64,000 nucleotides of DNA, from NCBI GenBank assembly GCA_026168455.1, contig CM047429.1, positions 52,459,027-52,523,026 of the forward strand. Direction: 5' to 3'. Each line of letters opens with the position of its first letter. Position 1 is the first letter of the stretch. The notes beneath the pieces are model-generated. The model had not been told where the DNA came from and ran no database searches. It saw nothing but the letters and a program-made list of their open reading frames with translations. The position numbers and the translations under genes are program-made. Below, one piece after another: positions 47,201-58,428 of the stretch. This stretch comes from Theocolax elegans (Eukaryota > Arthropoda > Insecta > Hymenoptera > Cerocephalidae).

Positions 47201-50200
47201 GGACAAACACGCTTTCATTCGAGACTACCGATGTCAACGTTCTTGCTAAAAATAGTTTTCTGCAAAATCGTAATTTTATACGGTTAATCGATTTGTAATC
47301 CTGGTTTAGTGCGAAACGTCAAGTTTGTCGGTACGTAATCCGCGATTTATCTCGATCTCAATAGAGTTTAGAATTTTTAAAAATACGTACACTTATACGA
47401 GATAAATCGGCACGAGTCCATGTTTCGTAGATTCGCTTTTTTTCACGTCGAATAGTGCAATAATTAATAGAAAAACGTAACGCGTAATAAAAAAATGAAG
47501 GAAGAAAAAAAGATAAATATTTAGGCGTGTGGAGCGTACAAATGATAATGAGAAATTCGTGGAGAGACTGTAGGAGAGTTTAAATTTGGTGAAGAGGGCA
47601 AAGACAGGTCCAACTTACCATAGTCGTGGAGGAGCCAGAGGGCTGACGCGCCGACGTGTTGGTTTGGTTGGCGGCGGCAGCGGCAGCGGCAGAAGCGCTC
47701 GTCCCGGGGACGGTGGCCCCCTTCTTCTCATCCCTCGTAGCGCGCACCTGATTCAACCGGAGCGTGACGCGAGGCGAGGAGCTGCTTCCAGCTTGCTGCT
47801 GCCCGGCACCTCCTGTACCCTGTCTGTCCACTGTCGAGGAGACGAGAAATATCTGTATTAATTGGTACAGTGGAGACGAAGAGCTCAAGGAGTACGAGAG
47901 AAGAAGCTTCGATTCGCGCAACAAGATCTGCTTGTTGTATATAGTTCTGTATACTATAGGACGCTCGTCCACGTCTCCAGCGTACGACAGCGTACGAGAG
48001 ACAAGGCAACGTTTCCTCTCTCGTGACTACTCGACGTATCCCTCTCTTTTCCTCTTTTCCTCTCCCCGTCCTCCCCCTCCGCCCCCGACCGCCCCGTCCT
48101 CTCCTTCCTCCCACCGTCCCACGGTTCGGATCCTCCCCCTCCCGCCCCCACCTCTCGAGCTCCGATACTCCCTCTACTACTGTGCGTGTGCGTGTGCGTG
48201 TGCGTGACCGTGTGTGTGAATGTGCACGACCCTCGGGCCTCGCGGTTCGATGTGTCCCGTATAGTCCCGTATGTCCCGACTCCCACGTTCGAGTGTAGTT
48301 CGACCACCGCACGCATCGACTGGGCTATGTAGTATATGTATATATATACACATATTAATACTCATGTACATAGAGATAACTCACAACTCGAGAGAATCTT
48401 GACTTGACCGAGCGCGTTGACCCTGACGTTATTTCGATTTCTTTCTTTTTTCACTCGCCTTCCGGGATATGCGGTTTTCCGATTCGTAGTGGTTATTATA
48501 AGCAGTAAGCACCGGGATGTGTATTCGGCTTCCCTTATTTACCAATAGTCAGTTTCTCGGTTCAAACGATTCGAGCATCGGATATAAGTAAACCGACCGA
48601 AAACTAAGCAACGTATATATATTTATATGAAAGTATGATTATTCCAAATAATCCGATATTGCTTTTATATATATTATATACGGTACAATCATTTATTTAA
48701 TACACGGATACGGAGTAAATTTAACGTGTTCATTATTTCAAAAGTTAACTATTATATTTTATTTTTATAGATATTTTTCTATTGTGTCTCAAATGATTAG
48801 TAATAATTGTATTTGCCGACGAGGATACACTTATTTATACGATAAAAATAGATAAGAATAGAGTGTAAAGAATAAAAAAGAAAAAAAAAAGGCTGTCAAT
48901 GTCCTTTGCGCCGTATTTCAACGCTGAGTAATCGCGCGAGTAAGGTTAGGTGCAAAAGCCGAATCATCGGATAAAGATGTATAATTGGTGAAACTCGTGT
49001 ATATAGACTCGGGAGAGGGTTGCTCGTCCGAAAATGGTGGAGGGGAACGGTGATGAAATCGTGGTGTTATAGTTATTCGGACACCTCGTAAAAAAAGATA
49101 CATCCGCGAAATGACGAGGATTACCTTTGTTCTGCGGCGGTGTCCTGCGCATTTCATAAGGGGACCCGGCGTCCTCGGCGTGCTGCGTCCGGAGTGGTTG
49201 GGACGAGGCCGAGCCTCCTCGAGCGTCGGCCGGCTCGTCCGTGGACTTGGTATCCTGCTCCGGAGCGCTCGGGATGACGGTAGCGGCGCACTCGGCGGGC
49301 GAGCCAGCGGCGACCGGACTCTCCGCCCCAGTCGCCGTCCTCACCTCGTCCGGGGAATTCGAGCCTGGAAATTCTACAAGGTGCACACCTCGATTATACA
49401 CCTTTCTCACGAGTCATCAAACACCGGATGATAAACAACCATATCTATTTCATAAAGAACCTATATCTATACCTAGGTGTACAACAAATATATCTTTCGA
49501 GGATACCGGGGAACCTCCCGACAATCCCTCGCATCGATCAACGTGGCGGACGAGTATTCGATTTCAAAGACGATTCGAACACCGATACTCTAATTCAAAT
49601 TAATACTCTCTCCGTGATAAACTCGCGGACGTTGCATTCGCATCGCGAGCACCGAGTCCATCGAATCGATCTTGTTTGGTTTTACGAGCTCGGAGTGCGG
49701 ATTCGCCCGACGCGCCTTTGCAAATGGCAGTGATCGAATTATAGATATATATATATATATGTATATATACGTGCGTACGTGCACTGGCTCGCTCTCGCTC
49801 TCGCTCTCTCGCTCTCTCTCTCTCTCTCTGTATCTGCGTGTATGTGTCGCGCGTACGTGCGTGAAAGCGCGAGCGCGTGTGTGTGTCCCACGGGGAACGG
49901 CTAACCTCAAAGTCACGGCGCCCGAGAGAGACGCGCCACGGGATGCCTCGCGATCTACGATACCCGCGAGCTCGAGCTCCTCGCGTATGATTCTCGAAAG
50001 GTTCCCCGAGACTAGAGCCTCTATAGCCTTTTCTTACGCTCACTTTCCTGCCTTCTTGATAAATGTGCAATTCCCGTGTCTAACAAGCGCGCCTATACGC
50101 GACTGTGCCAGTGATTTTGCTTCTCGTCCTCTCTCTCTCTCTCTCTCTCTTTCTCTCTTTCTCTCTTTATCCTTGTGTTTCGTAGTCTCGTTGTTCTCGA

Positions 50201-52309
50201 CTCTCGAACTCGGAGTCACTCCTCTCTCTCTCTCTATCTCCGCTATCTTTGTCTCGTCCGTCTGTCCATCGTCTGTCCGTTGCCTCCCACTTGCGTTTCG
50301 TTCGCCCGCTCTGATCGTCGATCTATCCAATTGGGCGGAGACGACTCTAACCCGTTCGTAAGGTCGCCTCCACTTTTCTTTTTGTTCGGCCTTCGCCTTC
50401 TCTCTTTTCTTTTGGTTATTTTAGTTTTTTTGTTTCCTCCGCGTTGAACGAGCGGCGTCATCTGCCGGCGTTTGCAAACTCGCGCCCCTATATGTAACGA
50501 CCAAGATACGAAAACGCGACGATCTACCTGCAATGACCCTGGTAATACCGGTCTACTTGCTTCGAAATTACAACCAAAGGATTCCTACCTACCGACGCGA
50601 ATGATTTGCGAAACTAGTTATAAGCTTCATAGCCAATCGTTGTGATAACCAATCTCCCCAAATTAATTATTTGTGCTTTCCTTAATTATATTTATAATTT
50701 AATGTAAACAACAATAATGATTATTATTATTACACTTGCTATTAAAAGTTAATGTAGATATGCAACCTCTTAATTAATATAGAATAATTATTTACTAATT
50801 AATAGTTTCAGCATTTGTAGAGTAAATTGTAAGTTTCTAAGATGACAGTATTTTAATTGTTTGGCGATTCTTACATCGGCATCGACATTATAATTAAAAT
50901 AAAATATCTATGCAATGATAAAATAATTAAATTTAAGAAATATTAACTCAATTAAAAACATTTTTATGCAATATTTTATGCATTCTTTTTTACACATTAA
51001 TAATTGATAGTTAATTCTATTTTTACATATAGTATATACATATACTAAAATTAACCTTACCATTTCGATCCTTAGGATCTAAACCATTTACAAGACGTAA
51101 TCGCTCATCTTGTCTACTGTAAGATGCATTTGTATCTAATATTTCAGCATTTTTGTTTGACCAACGGCTTTTGGAACTTTTCTGATGTTGTAAGGGAGAC
51201 GATCTTGCATTACTCAATGGAACTGTACTTTCAGATCTGTTTGATGGACCTATGTACAATAATAATATTTATTACATTCAATGAATAATAGTTGAAATAG
51301 TTATGTGTATATATATATATTTAAATAAATATATCAATAAATTAAAATAATTATTAAGTAAAAATCAAAATTTTAGATGAAATTATGTGCGTATAAAGAT
51401 CTAAAATTTATAAAGGTTATAATAACTGAAATGTGTGCTTTAGTAATAATTAATATCAAATACAATTTACAATTGTAATTAATAATGAAACTGAAGTTAG
51501 CAGCCAAATAGATTTATCATTACTTGTATTTAAAAAAATTTCATGGAATTTTGTAAAATTTTATGCTATGCGTTTACATGTCTTGTTTGTTATTTTGCAT
51601 CGTTTAAAAAGGATAAATATAAAAAAAGGTTTTGTTGAGAACCACCGATAAATCTATCTGGCTGCTAAGTTTAGTTTCATTAATTATATAGGTGCTTTAA
51701 CCAATTAATAATGTAAACAGAAAACAAAGAGAAACGATTTTTAAAGTAAATAGTAATGCGTCCGCTCGTCAGTGTATGACCGAATGAGAACCCAATTTAT
51801 AAAGCAAAAAATAAACAAAACCTTTAGAGATAATTAAGTACCTATAATGAAAAGAAATGGATAATAAAGGATGAAAGGTAAAAGAATAACAATTGTTTTG
51901 ATTTCGAACGCGGATCGAAAAGACATAAGGAGCGATGCATCGTTGCGTGGTGCAGCCGTGCAGCAGAATTCAGAAGCTATACGAGTGCGAGGGAGAGAAG
52001 GAAGGAAGATCGAGCGCAAACAGGGTGGGGGAGAAGAAAGACAGAGAGGAAGAGAGATACACACACAAGGCACTGCGAGTCGAAGGCAAAGGGAAATGGA
52101 AATAGAGAATGGTAGAATGGCCAGGAGCCACGGAGAAGCTGGGTAAACCCGAGAAACATAATTTTGTCAACCATTAGCCCACCTGATGTCATTTCCTGAG
52201 AAGTCATTTGCAAGAGGAGCGCGAGTTGCTGGCGCTCGGACATCCGCGCTGGGTAACCGCGGAAACGACTGTTACCGCCTGCGGGCATTCCGCCGTCCTC
52301 ATAACTCAT
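41215..52309 (-). CDS. ANKRD11/ANKRD12-family chromatin cofactor, no ankyrin repeats seen
   Basis: ANKRD11/12 are large nuclear cofactors that bind HDAC and p160 complexes. Nine exons: 52309-52183, 51249-51061, 49364-49125, 47830-47619, 46291-45934, then 45070-44679 or 44029-43638, 43079-42009, 41935-41480 and 41394-41215. They join in frame to 1074 residues. Family marks are YPARMSERQQLALLLQMTSQ near the N-terminus and the whole C-terminal domain (QPKPPQGFKDYLMNRCTYVL, EILRVHGRAGRALANQSLPF, RLFISWLQDVDDKWEKIK, and the extreme end VSDDFDLLPA). The middle is Ser/Thr/Asn/Gly-rich with KR-rich stretches (EEVRKRKKKDT, PRKRKMKPSKEA) that could be nuclear signals. The ankyrin block expected after the N-terminal motif is not present in any exon I find, yet all phases match. 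The family is firm; exon completeness is less so. Confidence 0.85.
43297..44282. repeat. Tandem duplication, copy A (contains an ANKRD11/12-like exon)
   Basis: Starts at GGTTTACCATGTCATATTTA and ends at AAGCCTGGGT. It holds exon 44029-43638 (minus strand; incoming phase 1, outgoing phase 0). Compared with copy B it lacks about 56 bp near 43425 and has a handful of substitutions. Confidence 0.95.
44283..45330. repeat. Tandem duplication, copy B (contains the second exon copy)
   Basis: Directly follows copy A and is near-identical over about 1 kb. It holds exon 45070-44679. The exon copies differ by one amino acid (Ile in A, Leu in B, within EAIAASVA/EALAASVA) and by a silent Phe codon change. 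Splice sites are intact in both. Confidence 0.95.
45309..45595. mobile_element. TTAA-bounded MITE, 287 bp
   Basis: TTAAGGAGACAAGCCTGGGT at 45309 is mirrored by the complement of TTAAGGGAACAAAACTGGGT at 45595, giving ~23-bp imperfect terminal inverted repeats that begin in TTAA, the target used by piggyBac-like elements. An inner inverted repeat (TGCATAGAGAAAA with TTTTCTCTATATATGCA) supports one element. It lies in the ANKRD11/12-like intron. The left terminal repeat also occurs alone at 44268-44286, at the duplication junction. Confidence 0.7.
48035..48210. repeat. Strand-asymmetric C/T-rich tract and (TG)n
   Basis: About 130 bases are almost purely pyrimidine on the plus strand (CCTCCCC-type), followed by TGCGTGTGCG repeats at 48181-48220. 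The tract lies in the intron upstream of the ANKRD11/12-like exon at 47830, in a locally CpG-rich segment (47.6-48.3 kb). It may mark an internal promoter. Confidence 0.7.
49741..50240. repeat. Cluster of (TA)n, (TC)n and GCTCTC microsatellites
   Basis: TA run at 49741-49768, GCTCTC/CT run at 49790-49830, CT runs at 50130-50165 and 50222-50236. They lie in the ANKRD11/12-like intron. Long open frames over this stretch are low-complexity repeat translations. Confidence 0.9.
51484..51680. mobile_element. 197-bp MITE with 34-bp terminal inverted repeats
   Basis: ATGAAACTGAAGTTAGCAGC and 14 further bases at 51484-51517 are matched by the reverse complement at 51647-51680 with about four mismatches. 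The flanks are AT-rich (TTAATA and TTAATT), so a TA-type target duplication is possible but not proven. Intronic. Confidence 0.7.
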
Positions 52310-53660
52310 GCAACAACACAACGGCGCACGGTTCAGCCGAGGAAGATCCACGGACTCTATATAACTGGCAGACAGGGATGCTCTCAGGCTCCCACAAGCC
52401 CGCAGCACGTTGCAACCACCCTTGGCCCTGGGTCCTGGTAGTTGTTGGGTAACGCGAACGCACCAGCACTACACCACAGTCCACAGTCCACACTCGTGAG
52501 TCGTCACTCGTCACTCGTCTTGCAGAGCTACAGTTGGCTCGTGCGTTGGCCCCTCCAGAGTTCGCACTTGGATTCGCCTCGAGTTGGGAGTTTGCCGCGT
52601 AAATGCCCGCGATCGACCCTCCGACTTCCAAGGTGTGGACGACGGACGCTCAGATCGGGCGACGGGCGAACCTTATAACCTTAAAGAGCAGTAAGGCCTG
52701 GCTCTCCTGGTCTCGCGCCATGTTGACCTATGAAGCGCGGGCTGCTCGCGGCGCGCGCGCGACGCAAATCACCACCCCGCGGTGCGCGGTACGCGGGGCT
52801 GCTGGTACTGGTGGTACTGGTGGCCGGCTCGGCAGCTCCTCACGGCCGAGCATCACGTCGAGTGACTCGCGAGTCGCGACACCTCCCCCTCGAGACCCCG
52901 CGACGGATATAAACTTGCGCGCGAGACGACCAACACAGAGAGTCGAGTCTCGAGACCGAGCAATCGGATTTTCCTTTGTGGATCACGTTCCGCGAATCCA
53001 ATGCACCATGTGCAGAGGAACCCACGGAGAGCCCCTGCGTTTCGTGTGACGCTCGTAAGCCCGTTCCACAGCAGTTTCACAGTCTCGCAGTCTCGCAGTT
53101 TCACAGTTTCGCTGGAGCGATCGCGCGAGCCTCGCCGAGAACAAGACGAAGATGGAGAGAGGCCTCGAGACTCGAGAGAGCAGCCCGGTGCGCAATATGA
53201 CGCAATGGCCAATCCGCGCCGCTCCTCGTTCGCGCCACAAATGCGCAGAGTCGCTCGCTCGGTTATATTTGAGGCTCGGTCTGCGATTCGTTGATTCGCA
53301 CCTTGTGCTTCTTGCCTCTTTGAGCGCGGGAACGATTTCTTTTATTTTTCGTCGCATCGGCCAGGCATTGCAGTTCGAGCCTCAGCGGCTGTGCTCTGCG
53401 GGCTCTGCCGTTCGCAGACTTCGCACTTCGCAGTTCGCTGCGCTCAACTGTCCGCTCACGCTCTCCTTCTCTTGCACGCATATATATGTATATATGTGTG
53501 TATGTGTGCGTGCGTGCGTGCATGCATGCATGCATGTATGCTTATATATCCTATAGAGCTCGATGCGTGTTTATGTTATTGTTCTGATCTGACACACTTG
53601 ACACACTGCGGAACTCCATGCTCGAAAAAGGGGCTGTACTTTGTTTACACTTAAATCGAA
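52310..53660. promoter_or_regulatory. GC/CpG-rich 5' region of the ANKRD11/12-like gene
   Basis: From the ATG at 52309 outwards, base composition changes to GC- and CpG-rich for about 1.2 kb, with short tandem motifs (GTCGTCACTCGTCACTCGTC near 52500; alternating CAGTCTCG/CAGTTTCA units near 53080) and a TG/CATG microsatellite at 53490-53540. Promoter plus 5' UTR is the natural reading for a minus-strand gene. No coding signature in the many GC-driven open frames. Confidence 0.55.
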
Positions 53661-54576
53661 GATCAACAATTGGTTTTTCTTTTTTTCTTGTTTATATTTT
53701 AAGTAGGTCAACTTCTTGTTGATATTTTACATAATTTTTAAAAATATTCCACATTTTTAACACTTATCCAATAAGAAAAAATGTAAGAATACGCGTTCAA
53801 AACGAATATTTAATTTTTTCCTTCAGTATTATAGTTTTTGACATTCTCATTTATTTAATTAATTCTTTATAATAAATTAAAAACAAATAGTAAAAGTTAT
53901 TTTGTTATTATTTGCAAACTAAATAAAAAGCTTTTTTAAAAATAAAAATGTAAGCGAATACGAATTTATATGTATGTACAGTACATAAGCTCTATACTTA
54001 CAAATTTTAAATTGAGAATAAAATAATCAAATTTTGTATAGAAAAACAAAAAATTTGTCTTATAAAGGCTAATCAAAGGATTCTTGAGGAATTATTAGTT
54101 TATAAGTATATATAGACAAAAGTAATTACACAATATGATTTTTCAACCATTCTTTATTGTATTCAATGAAATTTTCTAACTAGGGCAGTCATTTTACACT
54201 TACGCTCCCATTTTCATTTATAATGTGAGTTGCTTATCAGTCTCGACGGGTTGACAAATCAAGTTACGATGCTACTGATGTATCTACAATATAATATAGG
54301 GCATTGTGCGGATTGTACACTTATTTTAACCCAAGGGATTTGAATTCACTCAAAAAAATTATGTTTAGAGAGAGTATTGGTGAGCACATTAGTTAGGACT
54401 TGAGAATTCTCTTTCTTTTATTTTCACTCTATTTATTTACTTCATTTCTTAATCTGCTTATATTGGAGATCGATTCTCTTTAATATTTATGACATATTGT
54501 TGGATAATACTTGTAACTCCAACAAATTGAAGAGAGAAGAAAAGAATGAAGACAGATGTAGAGATATAGAGATAGG

Positions 54577-54607
<31 letters not shown>

Positions 54608-55947
54608 TGGAGTAGAGAGACAAGCCACATCGTTAAAATGGTAATACATACACACATGGTCATCATTGCGCATACCAGAATAATTGATCAGTTCTCTAAA
54701 AACCAATGTCTACTCAGTTGTATTAATAACATTTTAATTTTGAACAATTTAAATTATGAAAAGTAGACATCTTTTAGTCAATAAATACTTTTATTTATTT
54801 ATAATTGATATGAAATAATTTTTTATAGAAGTTATTATTGGTTAAATAATTTCATTAATACAAATTACAATCATACCTATAAGATATTAGATACAATAGT
54901 AAAAACAAATATATACATAATTATTAGTTATATTTTACACTATTATACATGGCAAAACAAATAAATTTACTGAATGTTTTCAATAAAATTAAAGTGCATG
55001 TTCCAGTATTTGTTAAATATATATGGAAATATTTATAATTATATTTATATTTTCAACAACTGTTACTTAAATTTTTACTTATATACATTTTACACTTAAG
55101 CATCAGAACATTCATTCTTTTTCAATGGTAAATAAACATTTCATCATTCAAAGTTTATGTATGGTTCATGAAAAGGCTTGAGTATATATTTCAGTTGAAC
55201 ATTCAAAAAATGTTAAGACATTGGTTTACTGAATCTTGATCAATGTTTGATTTTGGTCAGTAGTAGCACACCAAGTAAAACACTGCACTTCTCTGTTCAA
55301 ATATATTGTTACACTGTGTTAAACTTTTAAAAAATTATGGTATTATTTAACAATCAATAATTTCTCATCTCTCTCTCACATATGCATACGCACTCGACAC
55401 GCATACTCTTCCATTACTCACAGCATTTTGCTACTGACTGATCAAACTTTTATTTTACGACATTGCTATTGTCTAATGCTCTAAAACTACCTATATAAAC
55501 ATTTCATTTTTTTTGAGGTATTGTTTATTAATACAACAACGATGACAATATGAATGATAATGATGATAACTACTTCTGGGATTGGTGAAATAGTTTTATT
55601 ACAATTATAAGCCGCTTTATAGAATGACCAGCTACATATAGTATTCTCATCCTAATTTGTGCATAATTCGTATTTCAGTTTCAATTGTTAATTTTATAAT
55701 TGTACATTATTGTGCATTGTAATTTATATATATATATTTGTATATATATTTATTGGTTCATATTACTTTTATATTATCCTTGTAAGTTTTTCATTAATAT
55801 AACTTTCTTTGATCTTAAAGAAAATATAAATATTTAAAAAATGTACAATATTTAACTTATTAATTCCACTTTTCATTGGTCTGAGTATACTGTCTGAAAA
55901 TTGTTAAAAATTACTATAGGTACTTTGAAACCTTACGTAGCTGGTTT
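53661..55947. other. Gene-free AT-rich stretch
   Basis: No exon seen. A (GA)n tract at 54576-54606 is the only distinct repeat. The right end is presumably the 3' UTR of the minus-strand exon at 55948. Confidence 0.65.
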
Positions 55948-56212
55948 TTACATGCGGCAGTTAAATTGTTTTTTTTCGCATGGATCACATCTCTTTATGA
56001 AATGTTTACAGCCTTCTGGCATCTGACTACTACCTAACGTGATCGGGATTGCAATGGCACCAGTTTCGGCCAAATTTTTTTCATTTATATATTTGTTTAT
56101 TCGAATTAGATGGTTGTCCAAGGAACAACAACGCAAGAGACATTTCTCACTAACTACTTTGTACTTGGGCATATTAAATATAAGATCTAATTCACGCTCA
56201 AATTCATTAATT
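55948..56212 (-). CDS. Terminal exon of an unidentified cysteine-rich protein
   Basis: The frame opens at a good acceptor (TATTTTAG before 56212), entered with two bases of a codon already supplied, and encodes 87 residues to a TAA at 55948. Balanced codon use and eight cysteines in CLLRCC, EGCKHFIKRCDPC and FNC patterns suggest a secreted, disulfide-bonded protein. CX3C in a helix-like context recalls odorant-binding proteins, but the remaining spacing does not fit the classic pattern, so I give no family. I could not find upstream exons with signal peptide in 56.2-58.4 kb; the gene is incomplete here. Confidence 0.4.
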
Positions 56213-58428
56213 CTAAAATAAAATATAACCTTTATAAATTTTACAAATAACTAATTATTAGGCTGAAAAGATTTAACATTTTTATTTTAGCCAATACTAT
56301 TAAAACTAAAGAATATTCTTACTTTTATATTATAGGAAGAAGAAATGATCTGGCTTTGCAAGATATAAATTTTGATTTAATTTAACAAATGGTTTAACAA
56401 AACTTTGACATAAGAATAGTAGTTTTAAAAAACTGTTATTAATTTAATTTTTGACATTGATGTTATACAAAATAAGAGAATGATAATTCAAGATATTCAA
56501 TTACACAGTAGTCGACAATAAGAATTAATATTTAAAACGTTCAACAAACTACTATACTGTTTAACTCTTGGATTGCTCTACCAGTCTTCTTGTTCCTTCT
56601 TCGTATCTAGATGATTCTTTAATATTTTTTTAGCATTTTAAAATAATTTCGATCGACTTTGTATTAAATATTTTTAGATAAAGCGTAACTTAATAAACTT
56701 ATTTATTTTAACAAGGAACAACCTAGTAGTAAAGTGCAAAATTTAAGTTTGGAATTAACAAATATGGCACACATGAATTTGGCGTGCATATTGCACATTT
56801 TTGTGACCAGACTTGTGGAATTTTCCGCGGGAAGACTTGTGGAGCTTGATCTATCGAATAATATTGTTTAATGTTTCTCAAGGGGAATAGAGACATCAAA
56901 GATTTTTTCCATATCTACGATCAACACATATGTGTACACGCACACATTAAAAGCAAATTTGTATAAACTTGATATTTGAGTTTTGTGCAAGGAAGCCAAA
57001 TAGTAGCGTTCATCTGTACAAAAACTTTATTTTTATCTACATTATATGGCAGAAATGATATTTTCGTTAGTAGATATATAACTTTCAATGCGAATATGCA
57101 TGCAAGCAAATCGTGAGACGTTTCGTTTGATGCTACTTTCAAGATAAGTCAATAAAAAATAGTAAAAATTTGGTGATCATACCCTTCTGATCCTAAGAAC
57201 ATGATATATATTGTGTACAACTTGATAGATCTCTTTCGTTCTTGCAAATATAATTAAATGAAAAATGACAATTATATACTACGCAATTTGTCATACTTTT
57301 GCTCACACACATCAGACTTTCATTGGATAAAATAGTATAATAGCCAGTCCCTCGTGTTGATGCTCGCTGTGTTCATGTTTTTTCTTTTTATAACGGATAA
57401 TCCGAATAAAACGGACGGTCAAAAACTGATTGCAACTCGATGTGTTTCAGGTAGGCGCGCAAGATAAACAATTAACTTTTTTTTTTTAGCGGGGTAACAT
57501 TGTCAATAGGTGCGTAGGATATCGGTTAATTTTCCGCTTATCATTGCTATCAATGATGACTTCGTAGTCGATTGTTCCGGAGCAAAGTAAATTCATTGGA
57601 GGCGATCAATATACTTGTTTTATTTCGTCAACGAGTCGATGCTCCTATTTCGATTAAAACCTCCATTAGACAGATCTTCAGGTTACGCTCGACGTCGCAT
57701 AATACCGTCGATCCAATAGTTCACATATACACACACAGACAAAATTACAATCGAGTTTCTTGCAAACAAGCTTTTTCTATACATTGGCAAGAAATCGCCG
57801 CATTGTGACTTGGATCAAACGTAAATAACGAACCCCGTCGAGAGCAGTGAAATTTGTTATATTAAACGAATCGTAGCATTGAATGAAAAATCAATGAAAA
57901 AATTGTTTTGTTTTTCAATATAATCACTTCATAACAATAATTTATGCACAAAATCAAACAAAAATTTGTCTCAAGCAAAGGATTTAGGCAAACGGATATC
58001 GTTTAACGGCAAGAGACGATAAAAATAAAACACAAGATTTCTTTCGAAAAATTTATAAACTAATAAATATAATATTGCAAATTAAAAAATGAAAATATTT
58101 TCTGAAGTAAATACTGATTCGCACGCTCTGTCGAATGATACAACATAAAATAAAATAGAATATTATGAAATAAAATAAAATAAAATAAAATAATATAATA
58201 TAAAATAAAATAATCTAACTAAGATAACAGATGATGAATGTATCAAATTCGACGGGGCGTCAATTTCGTACGAGCTTCCCTACAAAAAATCACATCCTCG
58301 TACATAGTTAAACACTTTGCTATCCCACGTCCAGAGCTCGCGCGAGGCCACACAGTCTAAGAGCGAGGCACTCGTCCTCGGATGTAGAGCGCGCCGAATT
58401 AAAATCGTCCGTGCGCGATGGCGCGTTC
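56213..58428. other. No further gene recognised
   Basis: AT-rich. It may contain introns or upstream exons of the cysteine-rich gene and the 3' UTR of the RRxS-rich gene (58429). A TAAAA/ATAAA-type simple repeat lies at 58140-58215. Confidence 0.5.

Noticed and set aside
49590..50361. Long open frames on both strands near 49.6-50.4 kb
   Set aside because: Built from TA/TC/GCTCTC microsatellites and CpG-rich intron; no conserved protein features.
52186..53654. Many overlapping open frames in the GC-rich 5' region of the ANKRD11/12-like gene
   Set aside because: GC-rich sequence lacks stops by composition; only the minus-strand frame with SERQQLALLLQMT is supported.
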